In this document: positions 1 through 6,091 of the stretch, piece by piece
Layout: each line of letters starts with the position of its first letter
Numbering within the stretch: position 1 is the first letter of the stretch
Assembly: GCA_902727905.1 (NCBI GenBank)
Contig: CACVAR010000414.1
Span: forward strand, 1 to 11,692
DNA length: 11,692 bases
From: an uncultured Sulfurovum sp.
GTDB taxonomy: Bacteria > Campylobacterota > Campylobacteria > Campylobacterales > Sulfurovaceae
Direction: 5' to 3'
Notes under the pieces: model-generated
Told to the model about the DNA's origin: nothing
The model's input: the letters and a program-made list of their open reading frames with translations, nothing else
Database searches by the model: none
Made by a program: the position numbers and the translations under genes

Positions 1-1
1 A

Positions 2-115
2 TATAGAATATACTGGATTAAAAATAAAGTTTTTGTATTTATGGAAGATTATAATAATAAATATGAAAGTACGTATGATAGTTTACTTTCCAATATTGAA
101 CTTTCCCCCTCTTGA
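2..115 (+). CDS. Possible 3' end of an unidentified protein gene (truncated at left edge)
   Basis: An open frame enters from the left edge and runs 37 codons to a TGA at 113-115. The encoded tail is aromatic and hydrophobic at first (Tyr, Trp, Val, Phe rich) and then polar and acidic, ending in Ser-Pro-Ser. Codon use resembles the neighbouring genes, and a hairpin begins right at the stop, as expected where a plus-strand gene converges on the minus-strand gene at 161-715. The piece is too short to assign a family, and an open frame of this length can arise by chance in AT-rich DNA, so it is offered as a probable gene end only. Confidence 0.35.
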   Translation, partial: YRIYWIKNKVFVFMEDYNNKYESTYDSLLSNIELSPS

Positions 116-127
116 TGAAAAAGAGGG
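107..127. terminator. Hairpin between convergent genes, possible bidirectional terminator
   Basis: A 7-bp perfect stem (CCCTCTT pairing with AAGAGGG) encloses a 7-nt loop. It sits between the end of the partial plus-strand frame and the end of the minus-strand gene at 161-715, which is where a shared terminator would be expected. Neither strand has a proper U-tract directly after the stem, so intrinsic termination is uncertain. It may instead be a 3'-end stabilising hairpin. Confidence 0.35.
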
Positions 128-160
128 ATTGTAGTTACTTGTAATAAAAGTGCATGTAAT

Positions 161-715
161 CTAAACTTCTAAGCCATGATACTTTCTATAAACCTTTCTA
201 ATATGATCTGGTTTCATCCCTCGAAGTTTCATTTCTGCTCGTTCTTCTGCAACATGTTCTTTTTTAATGCTTACGAGCATTTCCCATCTTTTGATTAAAG
301 CACTTTTAACTTTTGTACTTAACTGATCATTATATTCAGAAGGCTCTAACGATTTAATCTGTTCTAATTCTTCTTCTGGGTGTGTCTTATCCACTTCTAC
401 AAACTGTGTCCAGTAGGCTTCAAGTACAGCTTTTAACTCTTTTGCGTAGTCACCTTCATAGTCAGGAAAAGTTTCTACTAGAGAATTAACAATATCTTTC
501 ACTTCATTGTTTTGTACAATCTCTAACTCTTTTTCAAAAGTTTCTAACTCTTCTTCATATTCAGCAGCATCTTCATACAGTGCTGCAATTTTTCTACTGT
601 TTTCACTACGATCGTTGTTAGTAGTACTTCTAGGTGCATCTTCTGCTATCCCATAAGACGCCTTAAGGTCTGCCATTTGTAGTTCTAATAAACGTGTTTG
701 TGCTTCATCAGCCAT
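161..715 (-). CDS. Unrecognised acidic, helical, soluble protein of 184 residues
   Basis: I do not recognise a family. The product has 184 residues, no cysteine, no signal peptide and no membrane segment. Residues about 38-80 are Glu/Lys/Leu-rich with coiled-coil character. Residues about 85-150 look like further amphipathic helices with conserved-looking Trp and Tyr (YWTQF, RWEML). The last 35 residues are basic (KLRGMKPDHIRKVYRKYHG) and could bind nucleic acid or an acidic partner. The start ATG at 713-715 is supported by a strong ribosome site (AAAAGGAGT, minus strand of 725-733) nine bases upstream. It lies 113 bp downstream of bioD on the same strand, but that gap contains its own candidate -10 boxes, so it is probably transcribed separately. 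That it is a real gene is well supported. Its function is unknown. Confidence 0.75.
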   Translation of the reverse strand: MADEAQTRLLELQMADLKASYGIAEDAPRSTTNNDRSENSRKIAALYEDAAEYEEELETFEKELEIVQNNEVKDIVNSLVETFPDYEGDYAKELKAVLEAYWTQFVEVDKTHPEEELEQIKSLEPSEYNDQLSTKVKSALIKRWEMLVSIKKEHVAEERAEMKLRGMKPDHIRKVYRKYHGLEV

Positions 716-747
716 ATTATTGGTACTCCTTTTAATAACTCTACTTA

Positions 748-768
748 ATTATATAATTTCTGATTATA
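748..768 (-). promoter_or_regulatory. Candidate promoter -10 boxes for the 161-715 gene
   Basis: Read on the minus strand, two perfect TATAAT hexamers occur at 763-768 and 748-753. No good -35 box lies 16-18 bases upstream of either. A run of six T (minus strand of 782-787) precedes the first, resembling the T-rich upstream elements known for Campylobacterota sigma-70 promoters. The start sites implied would leave a leader of roughly 25-40 bases before the strong ribosome site. AT-rich DNA gives such hexamers by chance, hence low confidence. Confidence 0.35.
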
Positions 769-828
769 AGTGGTTCTAATTAAAAAATTATATCAATAAA
801 CACTTATGAAGTCTTTAACTTTATATTA

Positions 829-1488
829 TCATTTGGCGATGTTTTCAAAATGTGTATTTATGTTGAGTGTAAAATTTTCTATGCCTTTTTGGATTGACCA
901 CCAGTTTTTATATTGGGCATCATAGTAAGGTTGTGTTACTTCAGTAAATTCATCTTTATCTTCAAATATATTAACACACCAATCAAAAGTAATATTGTGG
1001 CTTTTAAGTGCCTCAATACTCAGTAAAGTATCATTAATGCATCCAAGTTTTGAAGGGGTTACCAAAAGTGTTTGAAGATCCAACTCTTGTGCTAAGTCAA
1101 TCATTTTATATTCTTGGGTAATGGGAACCATTAGTCCACCAGCACCTTCTATAATGAGTAAATCACAGAGTTTCTGGAGTTCAACTATTTTCGTTTTAAT
1201 GATTTCAATGTTAATTGTTTTTTCTATGTCAGCACAAAATGGAGCAGCTGGAAGCTTAAAGGTATAAGCTGTAATGTCTTTTGACTGAAGGTCTTTAAAG
1301 GCTGGATTATACTTTTGAACACTTTCTAATAGGGCTTTGGCATCTAGTGGCTCTGTATCTACTCCTGTTTCAACAGGTTTACAGGCACCAACAGAAATAC
1401 CTTGCTTAGAAAAGCTTTCTATAAGTTTTTGCGTTGTATAAGTTTTACCAACGTTAGTATTAGTAGCTGTAACAAAAAGTGGTTTCAT
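829..1488 (-). CDS. bioD: ATP-dependent dethiobiotin synthetase BioD
   Basis: This enzyme makes dethiobiotin from 7,8-diaminopelargonate, CO2 and ATP, the penultimate step of biotin synthesis, in the cytoplasm. The 219-residue length is typical. Near the N-terminus it has the BioD-type P-loop (TATNTNVGKT, about residues 7-16), then the KPVETG motif (about 37-42) that contributes a substrate-contacting lysine. The EGAGGLMVPI motif (about 114-123) is the other family hallmark. The ATG at 1486-1488 is preceded by TGGAG (minus strand of 1496-1500), which supports the start. No other bio gene is adjacent, so biotin genes are scattered here. It is divergent from clpS, and the promoters of the two genes overlap. 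The assignment is secure. Confidence 0.96.
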   Translation of the reverse strand: MKPLFVTATNTNVGKTYTTQKLIESFSKQGISVGACKPVETGVDTEPLDAKALLESVQKYNPAFKDLQSKDITAYTFKLPAAPFCADIEKTINIEIIKTKIVELQKLCDLLIIEGAGGLMVPITQEYKMIDLAQELDLQTLLVTPSKLGCINDTLLSIEALKSHNITFDWCVNIFEDKDEFTEVTQPYYDAQYKNWWSIQKGIENFTLNINTHFENIAK

Positions 1489-1509
1489 AGTTAAACTCCA
1501 AAAAATTTA

Positions 1510-1538
1510 TTGGAATTCTAACATAATACTGCTATACT
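1510..1538 (+). promoter_or_regulatory. Sigma-70 promoter of the clpS-clpA-aat-tal operon
   Basis: TTGGAA at 1510-1515 and TATACT at 1533-1538 are separated by 17 bases, matching the -35/-10 consensus at 4/6 and 5/6 positions. The implied start near 1545 gives a leader of about 24 bases before the clpS start. It is the only well-formed promoter seen upstream of the operon. Confidence 0.55.
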
Positions 1539-1551
1539 AATTAAGTAACAA
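1523..1551 (-). promoter_or_regulatory. Sigma-70 promoter of bioD, overlapping the clpS promoter
   Basis: On the minus strand TTGTTA (1546-1551) and TATTAT (1523-1528) are spaced by 17 bases, matching consensus at 4/6 and 5/6. The implied start near 1516 leaves a leader of about 28 bases. This promoter interleaves with that of clpS: each -10 lies inside the other promoter's spacer, so the two should compete for polymerase. Confidence 0.5.
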
Positions 1552-1556
1552 ACGAC

Positions 1557-1565
1557 AGAGGAAAG
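1557..1565 (+). promoter_or_regulatory. Ribosome binding site selecting the TTG start of clpS
   Basis: AGAGGAAAG ends three bases before TTG at 1569-1571. No ATG or GTG in frame lies nearby that would keep the conserved ClpS N-terminal part, so the site fixes TTG as the start. Confidence 0.55.
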
Positions 1566-1568
1566 ATC

Positions 1569-1865
1569 TTGCCAAATATACAAGAAGAACTGGAAACTAA
1601 GTTAGCGTTGGGTGAACCAACGCAATACAAAGTACTATTACATAATGATGACTATACGAGTATGGAGTTTGTAGTGGAAGTTTTAATGCATGTATTTCAT
1701 AAAAGTTTACGCGACTCAGAGAAAATTATGTTAGAAATTCATCAAGCAGGAAAAGGTGTTTGTGGTATTTTTACGTATGAAATAGCTGAAACTAAGGTAC
1801 ATCAGGTAAAAACATTGGCTAAAAGTAATGGATTTCCACTTTTAGCAACGATGGAAGAAGTATAG
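1569..1865 (+). CDS. clpS: ClpS, N-degron adaptor for ClpAP
   Basis: ClpS binds proteins with primary N-degrons (Leu, Phe, Tyr, Trp at the N-terminus) and hands them to ClpA for degradation by ClpP. At 98 residues it has normal length. A short disordered N-terminal tail (about residues 1-20) precedes the folded core, as needed for engagement of ClpA. The signature LHNDDYTSMEFVVEVL (about 24-39) carries the Asn-Asp-Asp ligands for the substrate alpha-amino group. The segment IHQAGKGVCGIFTYEIAETK (about 57-76) includes the conserved His and the GKGVCG turn. Translation starts at TTG, a weak start that may keep adaptor levels below ClpA. It is the first gene of the operon, with clpA following after 28 bases. 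Confidence 0.96.
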   Translation: MPNIQEELETKLALGEPTQYKVLLHNDDYTSMEFVVEVLMHVFHKSLRDSEKIMLEIHQAGKGVCGIFTYEIAETKVHQVKTLAKSNGFPLLATMEEV

Positions 1866-1893
1866 TTAAAGAAACATTTTTGAAGGAGACAAA

Positions 1894-4095
1894 ATGATAA
1901 GTATAGAATTAAACAATATTTTCAGGGACTCTGTGCAGTATGCAAAAGCAAATAAACATGAGTATTTGACTTTAGAACATATCTTTTTAACAATTTTAAA
2001 AAGTTCTACAGGAGAAGAGATACTCAAGTCAGCTGGTGCAGATGTTGAGGAAATGAAAGAACTCATTTTAGAGTATGTTGAGACAAGTAACCCTGTTATG
2101 GAAACTTTAGAAGATGGTAAAGACCATAATCCTTATGAGACAGTTACCCTTTCTAATGTTATGAATGACATGGTATCGCATATTAATGCATCAGGTAAAG
2201 CAGAAGCACAGATTGGTGATTTACTGGCATCTATTTTTACGCAAGAAGAATCATATGCTTATACGGTTTTAATACATGAAGGTGTGAGTCGTTTAGATAT
2301 TTTAGAAGTTATATCTCATTCTACAACAGCTGATGATACAAGTACAGAAGAGGAAGATGAGTCAAATCCAAATCTGAAAGCCTTTACAACAGAGTTAGTT
2401 GAAGTAGCAAAATCTGGTAAAATTGACCCAATTATAGGACGTTCTGAAGAGATTGATAGAGTAATGCAAACACTTTGTCGTCGTAAAAAGAATAATCCTC
2501 TTTTAGTTGGTGAACCAGGTGTTGGTAAAACAGCCATTGCTGAAGGCTTAGCACTTTTAATTGCAGAAGACAATGTACCAGAAGTATTGAAAGGTTCTTC
2601 TATATTTGCTTTAGACTTAGGCGCAATGATTTCTGGAACAAAGTACAGAGGTGATTTTGAAAAACGCTTAAAAGGTGTTTTGACTGAGATTCAAACGGTT
2701 AAAAAATCAATAATCTTTATTGATGAGATTCATACCTTAGTTGGTGCTGGTGCAACTTCTGGTGGTAGTATGGATGCTGCTAACTTGTTAAAGCCTGCAT
2801 TGGCTAGAGGTGAGTTAAAGTGTATTGGTGCAACAACTTTTGCTGAGTTTAGAAATTATTTAGATAAAGATAAAGCACTTTCTCGTCGTTTCTCTAAAAT
2901 AGATATTGATGAGCCTTCAGCAGAAGATACTTTGGTTATTTTAAGAGGTATCAAAGAGAAGTATGAAGCGTATCATAAAATTACTTTCTCAGATGATTCA
3001 TTAAAAGCAGCAGTAGAGTTAAGTGTTAAGTATCTACACGATAGATTTTTACCAGATAAAGCGATGGATATTATTGATGAAGTAGGTGCACACTTTATGT
3101 TACGTGATCAGAAAGATGTAAATGTAACACGTGAAGATATCGAAACTTCAGTAGCACGTATGTTAAAACTTCCGTCAACAGTAATTTCAAGTGATGATGT
3201 TTCTAAATTAAAAGATATGTCAGATGAGATTAAGTCTAAGATTATTGGTCAAGATGAAGCTGTTGATACAGTGGTTCAGTCAATTAAACGTTCATATGCA
3301 GGATTAAATAAAGAGAATTCTCCAATAGGTTCATTCTTATTTGTAGGACCTACAGGCGTTGGTAAAACAGCTTTGAGTACTGAATTAGCTGAAAGTATGG
3401 ACATCCATTTTGAGCGTATTGATATGAGTGAATATATGGAGAAACATGCACTTTCACGTCTTATTGGTGCACCTCCTGGATATGTTGGTTATGAACAAGG
3501 TGGATTGTTAACTGAGATGGTTAAGAAGAATCCACATATGGTTTTACTTCTTGATGAGGTTGAGAAAGCGCATCCAGATATTATGAATATTTTACTTCAA
3601 GTAATGGATGGGGCTAAATTAACAGATAACAATGGTATGGTAAGTGACTTTAAAAATGTTGTACTGATTATGACATCAAATCTTGGTACAAAAGAAGCCA
3701 ATGTAATGGGCTTCAATAAAGATGTTTCTAAGAAGACAGACAATGCTTTAAATGATTTCTTTTCTCCAGAATTTAGAAACCGTTTAAGTGCTGTTTTAAC
3801 CTTTAAGCATTTATCTTTAGCTGACATTGAGTTAATTGTTGAACGTGAAATTGTTAAACTTAACAAACAAATGGAAGCTAAGAATATTAAGATTAAACTT
3901 GGTAAGAAAGCACGTACTTATATTGCTGAAGAGGGTTACTCAGATGTTTATGGTGCGAGAGAAATTGCACGTGTAATTGACCAAAAAATTAAAGAAGCAT
4001 TAACTGATGAGATATTATTTGGTGAACTTAAAGAAGGTGGTACGGTAAAAGTAAGTTACAAGCAGGAGAAGCTAGACTTTGTCTTCAATATATGA
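1894..4095 (+). CDS. clpA: ClpA, AAA+ unfoldase subunit of the ClpAP protease
   Basis: ClpA is a hexameric ATP-driven unfoldase that threads substrates, including those delivered by ClpS, into ClpP. The 733 residues carry an N-terminal Clp repeat domain (about 1-150) and an acidic linker (145-157). AAA domain 1 has Walker A GEPGVGKT (206-213), pore loop GTKYRG (248-253) and Walker B IIFIDEIH (273-280). AAA domain 2 has Walker A GPTGVGKT (485-492), pore loop GAPPGYVGY (525-533), Walker B LLLDEVEKAH (551-560) and sensor-2 GAR (687-689). The long coiled-coil M-domain of ClpB is absent, which marks it as ClpA. The ClpP-docking loop aligned with IGL/IGF reads MGF (605-607). The ATG has a strong AAGGAG site about six bases upstream. 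The 3' end overlaps aat by 17 bases. Confidence 0.97.
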   Translation: MISIELNNIFRDSVQYAKANKHEYLTLEHIFLTILKSSTGEEILKSAGADVEEMKELILEYVETSNPVMETLEDGKDHNPYETVTLSNVMNDMVSHINASGKAEAQIGDLLASIFTQEESYAYTVLIHEGVSRLDILEVISHSTTADDTSTEEEDESNPNLKAFTTELVEVAKSGKIDPIIGRSEEIDRVMQTLCRRKKNNPLLVGEPGVGKTAIAEGLALLIAEDNVPEVLKGSSIFALDLGAMISGTKYRGDFEKRLKGVLTEIQTVKKSIIFIDEIHTLVGAGATSGGSMDAANLLKPALARGELKCIGATTFAEFRNYLDKDKALSRRFSKIDIDEPSAEDTLVILRGIKEKYEAYHKITFSDDSLKAAVELSVKYLHDRFLPDKAMDIIDEVGAHFMLRDQKDVNVTREDIETSVARMLKLPSTVISSDDVSKLKDMSDEIKSKIIGQDEAVDTVVQSIKRSYAGLNKENSPIGSFLFVGPTGVGKTALSTELAESMDIHFERIDMSEYMEKHALSRLIGAPPGYVGYEQGGLLTEMVKKNPHMVLLLDEVEKAHPDIMNILLQVMDGAKLTDNNGMVSDFKNVVLIMTSNLGTKEANVMGFNKDVSKKTDNALNDFFSPEFRNRLSAVLTFKHLSLADIELIVEREIVKLNKQMEAKNIKIKLGKKARTYIAEEGYSDVYGAREIARVIDQKIKEALTDEILFGELKEGGTVKVSYKQEKLDFVFNI
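4064..4068 (+). promoter_or_regulatory. Ribosome binding site inside clpA for the TTG start of aat
   Basis: AGGAG lies within the last codons of clpA, ten bases before TTG at 4079-4081. No in-frame ATG or GTG is close by. The ATG triplets at 4092 and 4095 are in another frame. This fixes the aat start at TTG and makes aat translation dependent on ribosomes finishing clpA. Confidence 0.6.
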
Positions 4096-4804
4096 TGATG
4101 ACTATTATTTACCACAGTTAGACAAAGTACATACTTTCCCCTCGGCGAGAGAAGCACCAGAAGAGGGTTTAGTCGCTTTTGGTGGTGACTTAAACCCTAA
4201 CAGAATCTTAAAAGCTTATAAAGAGGGAATTTTCCCTTGGTATAGCCCAGAAGACCCCCTTTTATGGTGGTCTCCTAATCCTCGTTTAGTTCTTTTCCCT
4301 GAAAATTTAAAAAAAAGTAAATCGTTTAAACGTGTTTTGCGTAATAAAGGTTTCGAAGTGCGCTTTGATCAAGACTTTGAGGCAGTTATTAATCATTGTG
4401 CTAATGTTCCAAGAGCTGGTCAAGAAGGAACTTGGCTTAGTGATGAAATGAAAGCATCCTATATAGAGTTGTATCATATGGGTTTTGCACATTCTGTTGA
4501 GACATACTATAAAGGTCAATTGGTTGGTGGTCTCTATGGACTTGCATTGGGGAGAGCTTTCTTTGGAGAATCAATGTTTTCTTTAATGACCAATGCTTCA
4601 AGGGTTTCTCTTACTGCATTAAGTGATATCTGTGTGAAAAAAAGTTATGATTTTATCGACTGTCAGGTTGAGACTCCTCATTTGGTTAGTTGGGGTGCAA
4701 TACTGATAGAGCGTGATGATTTTTTAGACTTACTAGAAGATACATTAGAGAAAGATACTGATTTTGGTTCTTGGAGGGACTGGAATTGGGAGTATGATGA
4801 ATAA
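4079..4804 (+). CDS. aat: Leucyl/phenylalanyl-tRNA--protein transferase
   Basis: Aat transfers Leu or Phe from charged tRNA to proteins that begin with Arg or Lys, making them ClpS substrates. The 241-residue product has the whole family pattern. It contains GLVAFGGDLNPNRILKAYKEG (30-50) in the N-terminal domain, then IFPWY and LLWWSPNPR (51-55, 61-69). In the GNAT-like catalytic domain it has GTWL (117-120), GFAHSVE (135-141), LVGGLYGLALGRAFFGESMFS (148-168) and FIDCQ (192-196), where Asp194 matches the catalytic Asp of the E. coli enzyme. It starts at TTG, overlapping the clpA stop by 17 bases in a different frame, which implies translational coupling. The neighbours clpS and clpA act in the same pathway. 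Confidence 0.96.
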   Translation: MSSIYDDDYYLPQLDKVHTFPSAREAPEEGLVAFGGDLNPNRILKAYKEGIFPWYSPEDPLLWWSPNPRLVLFPENLKKSKSFKRVLRNKGFEVRFDQDFEAVINHCANVPRAGQEGTWLSDEMKASYIELYHMGFAHSVETYYKGQLVGGLYGLALGRAFFGESMFSLMTNASRVSLTALSDICVKKSYDFIDCQVETPHLVSWGAILIERDDFLDLLEDTLEKDTDFGSWRDWNWEYDE

Positions 4805-4822
4805 TATACGGAGTATAGAATA

Positions 4823-5818
4823 ATGGTAAACAGAGAAATTAATTTTTCATTATGGTTGGATTTTATTGAGAGGGATTATTTAAAAAATGAATTTCCTGCA
4901 TTGTTATCAAAAGGTATTGTGAATGGAGCGACTTCAAATCCTGCTATTTTTGCAAATGCAATTACAACCTCTCCGGCATATAAAGAGCAATTAGCTGCCT
5001 TAGAAGGAAAATCTGCAAAAGAGAAGTATGAAGCTTTAGCCATTGAAGATATTAAGACAGCAGCAAAAATGTTAAGACCTCTTTATGATAATGGTAATGA
5101 TGGATATATTTCTATTGAAGTTGATCCATTTCTCTGTAATGATACAGAAGGAACCATCAATGAAGGAAAACGTCTTTTTAAAGCCATAGATGAACCAAAT
5201 GTTATGGTTAAAGTTCCAGCAACTCAAGCTGGTTATGAAGCGATGACTGAACTAATGTCCGAAGGTATCTCTGTAAATGCAACTTTAGTATTTTCACCTA
5301 AGCAAGCGACCCAATGTTTCAAGGCAATGACCAAAGGTATTGCAAAAGGTGAGAAGTATGGTGCATGTCGTGTGGAGGGTGTAATTTCTGTATTTGTTAG
5401 CCGTTTTGATCGTGCTATAGATACTGAGTTAGAACAAGCTGGGATTGATCCTTCTAAAACAGGTATTTATAATGCTGCTAAAATTTATAATATGATTGAA
5501 GGAAATGAAGTTCCTAATATTAGAGCATTGTTTGCTAGTACGGGTGTTAAGGGAGATGTTTTAGAAGCAAATTATTATATTAAAGGTTTAATGGCTGCAC
5601 ATTCTGTTAATACTGCGCCTCTAGCTACAATAGAAGCACATATTGAGACCAATGATAGCGTTGAGGCTTTACCTCTTGATCCAGCATTGATTAATGGTTA
5701 CTTTATGAACCTGGAAGACAATGGTTTTAATATGGATAAAATTTATAATCAACTTCTTGATGAAGGACTTGTTGCTTTTGAAGACTCTTTCAAGGATATG
5801 CTAGATCAAATAAAATAG
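4823..5818 (+). CDS. tal: Transaldolase
   Basis: This cytoplasmic enzyme of the non-oxidative pentose phosphate pathway moves a dihydroxyacetone unit from sedoheptulose 7-phosphate to glyceraldehyde 3-phosphate. The 331 residues form the expected TIM barrel. Motifs seen are NGATSNPAIF (34-43), SIEVDP (97-102), NVMVKVPAT (126-134) with the Schiff-base Lys130, SVNATLVFS (150-158), SVFVSRFDRAID (189-200) and RALFASTGVK (234-243). Length and motif style suit the longer bacterial/mycobacterial-like transaldolase group also found in Campylobacter rather than the short fructose-6-phosphate aldolase group. It follows aat by 18 bases with a GGAG site nine bases before ATG, so it belongs to the clp operon, and a strong terminator follows. 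No functional tie to proteolysis is evident. Confidence 0.95.
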   Translation: MVNREINFSLWLDFIERDYLKNEFPALLSKGIVNGATSNPAIFANAITTSPAYKEQLAALEGKSAKEKYEALAIEDIKTAAKMLRPLYDNGNDGYISIEVDPFLCNDTEGTINEGKRLFKAIDEPNVMVKVPATQAGYEAMTELMSEGISVNATLVFSPKQATQCFKAMTKGIAKGEKYGACRVEGVISVFVSRFDRAIDTELEQAGIDPSKTGIYNAAKIYNMIEGNEVPNIRALFASTGVKGDVLEANYYIKGLMAAHSVNTAPLATIEAHIETNDSVEALPLDPALINGYFMNLEDNGFNMDKIYNQLLDEGLVAFEDSFKDMLDQIK

Positions 5819-5852
5819 TATTTTATTGACATTTTACATCCTTCTCTAATAC

Positions 5853-5890
5853 TCCTAGAAGATTTATAAATCTTCTAGGAACTTTTTAAT
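5853..5890 (+). terminator. Rho-independent terminator of the clpS-clpA-aat-tal operon
   Basis: The 28 bases at 5853-5880 form a perfect palindrome (TCCTAGAAGATTTA and its reverse complement), which folds as a 12-bp stem with a four-base loop. It is followed by ACTTTTTAATTTT. It starts 35 bases after the tal stop. This is the clearest terminator in the window and separates tal from the transketolase-like gene. Further T-rich tracts continue to about 5935. Confidence 0.85.
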
Positions 5891-5991
5891 TTTCCCCCTT
5901 TCATTTTTTAATTTTTCTCTTTTTTTAATACAAAATATCAGTCATGTTACAACACAAATATAATTTATATTGTACTTTAGTGTCCATTTAA

Positions 5992-6020
5992 GTCACAATT
6001 AATTGCATATAGCTTATAAT
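5992..6020 (+). promoter_or_regulatory. Candidate promoter of the transketolase-like gene
   Basis: A perfect TATAAT at 6015-6020 lies 17 bases after GTCACA (5992-5997, 4/6 match to TTGACA). A start near 6027 would give a leader of about 65 bases. The surrounding DNA is extremely AT-rich, with other -10-like strings such as TATTAT, so the exact promoter is uncertain. Confidence 0.35.
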
Positions 6021-6039
6021 TCTATATTATTATATTATG

Positions 6040-6054
6040 TTAAATAATATTTAA
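6040..6054. repeat. Short AT inverted repeat in the leader of the transketolase-like gene
   Basis: TTAAAT and ATTTAA flank a three-base centre, a perfect 15-base dyad downstream of the candidate -10 box and 37 bases before the start codon. Its position would suit an operator, but a six-base AT-only arm is easily found by chance here. Confidence 0.3.
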
Positions 6055-6091
6055 ATAAACTAAAAATAAAATTATTAAGGGCGAGAGAATA

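Noticed and set aside
798..816. Imperfect hairpin after bioD as its terminator
   Set aside because: The stem has a central mismatch, only one G-C pair and no U-tract directly after it on the minus strand.
1866..2066. Minus-strand open frame opposite the clpA 5' end, and others at 2316-2573 and 3597-3866
   Set aside because: They lie antisense within clpA, show no family motif and have Ser/Ile/Leu-biased composition typical of antisense shadows of an AT-rich gene.
4307..4519. Minus-strand open frame inside aat
   Set aside because: It is antisense to a strongly conserved region of aat and has no ribosome site or recognisable domain.
5826..5852. Perfect TTGACA shortly after tal as a promoter
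   Set aside because: The only -10-like strings downstream are 13-15 bases away, and the operon terminator follows at once, so a transcript from it would end immediately.
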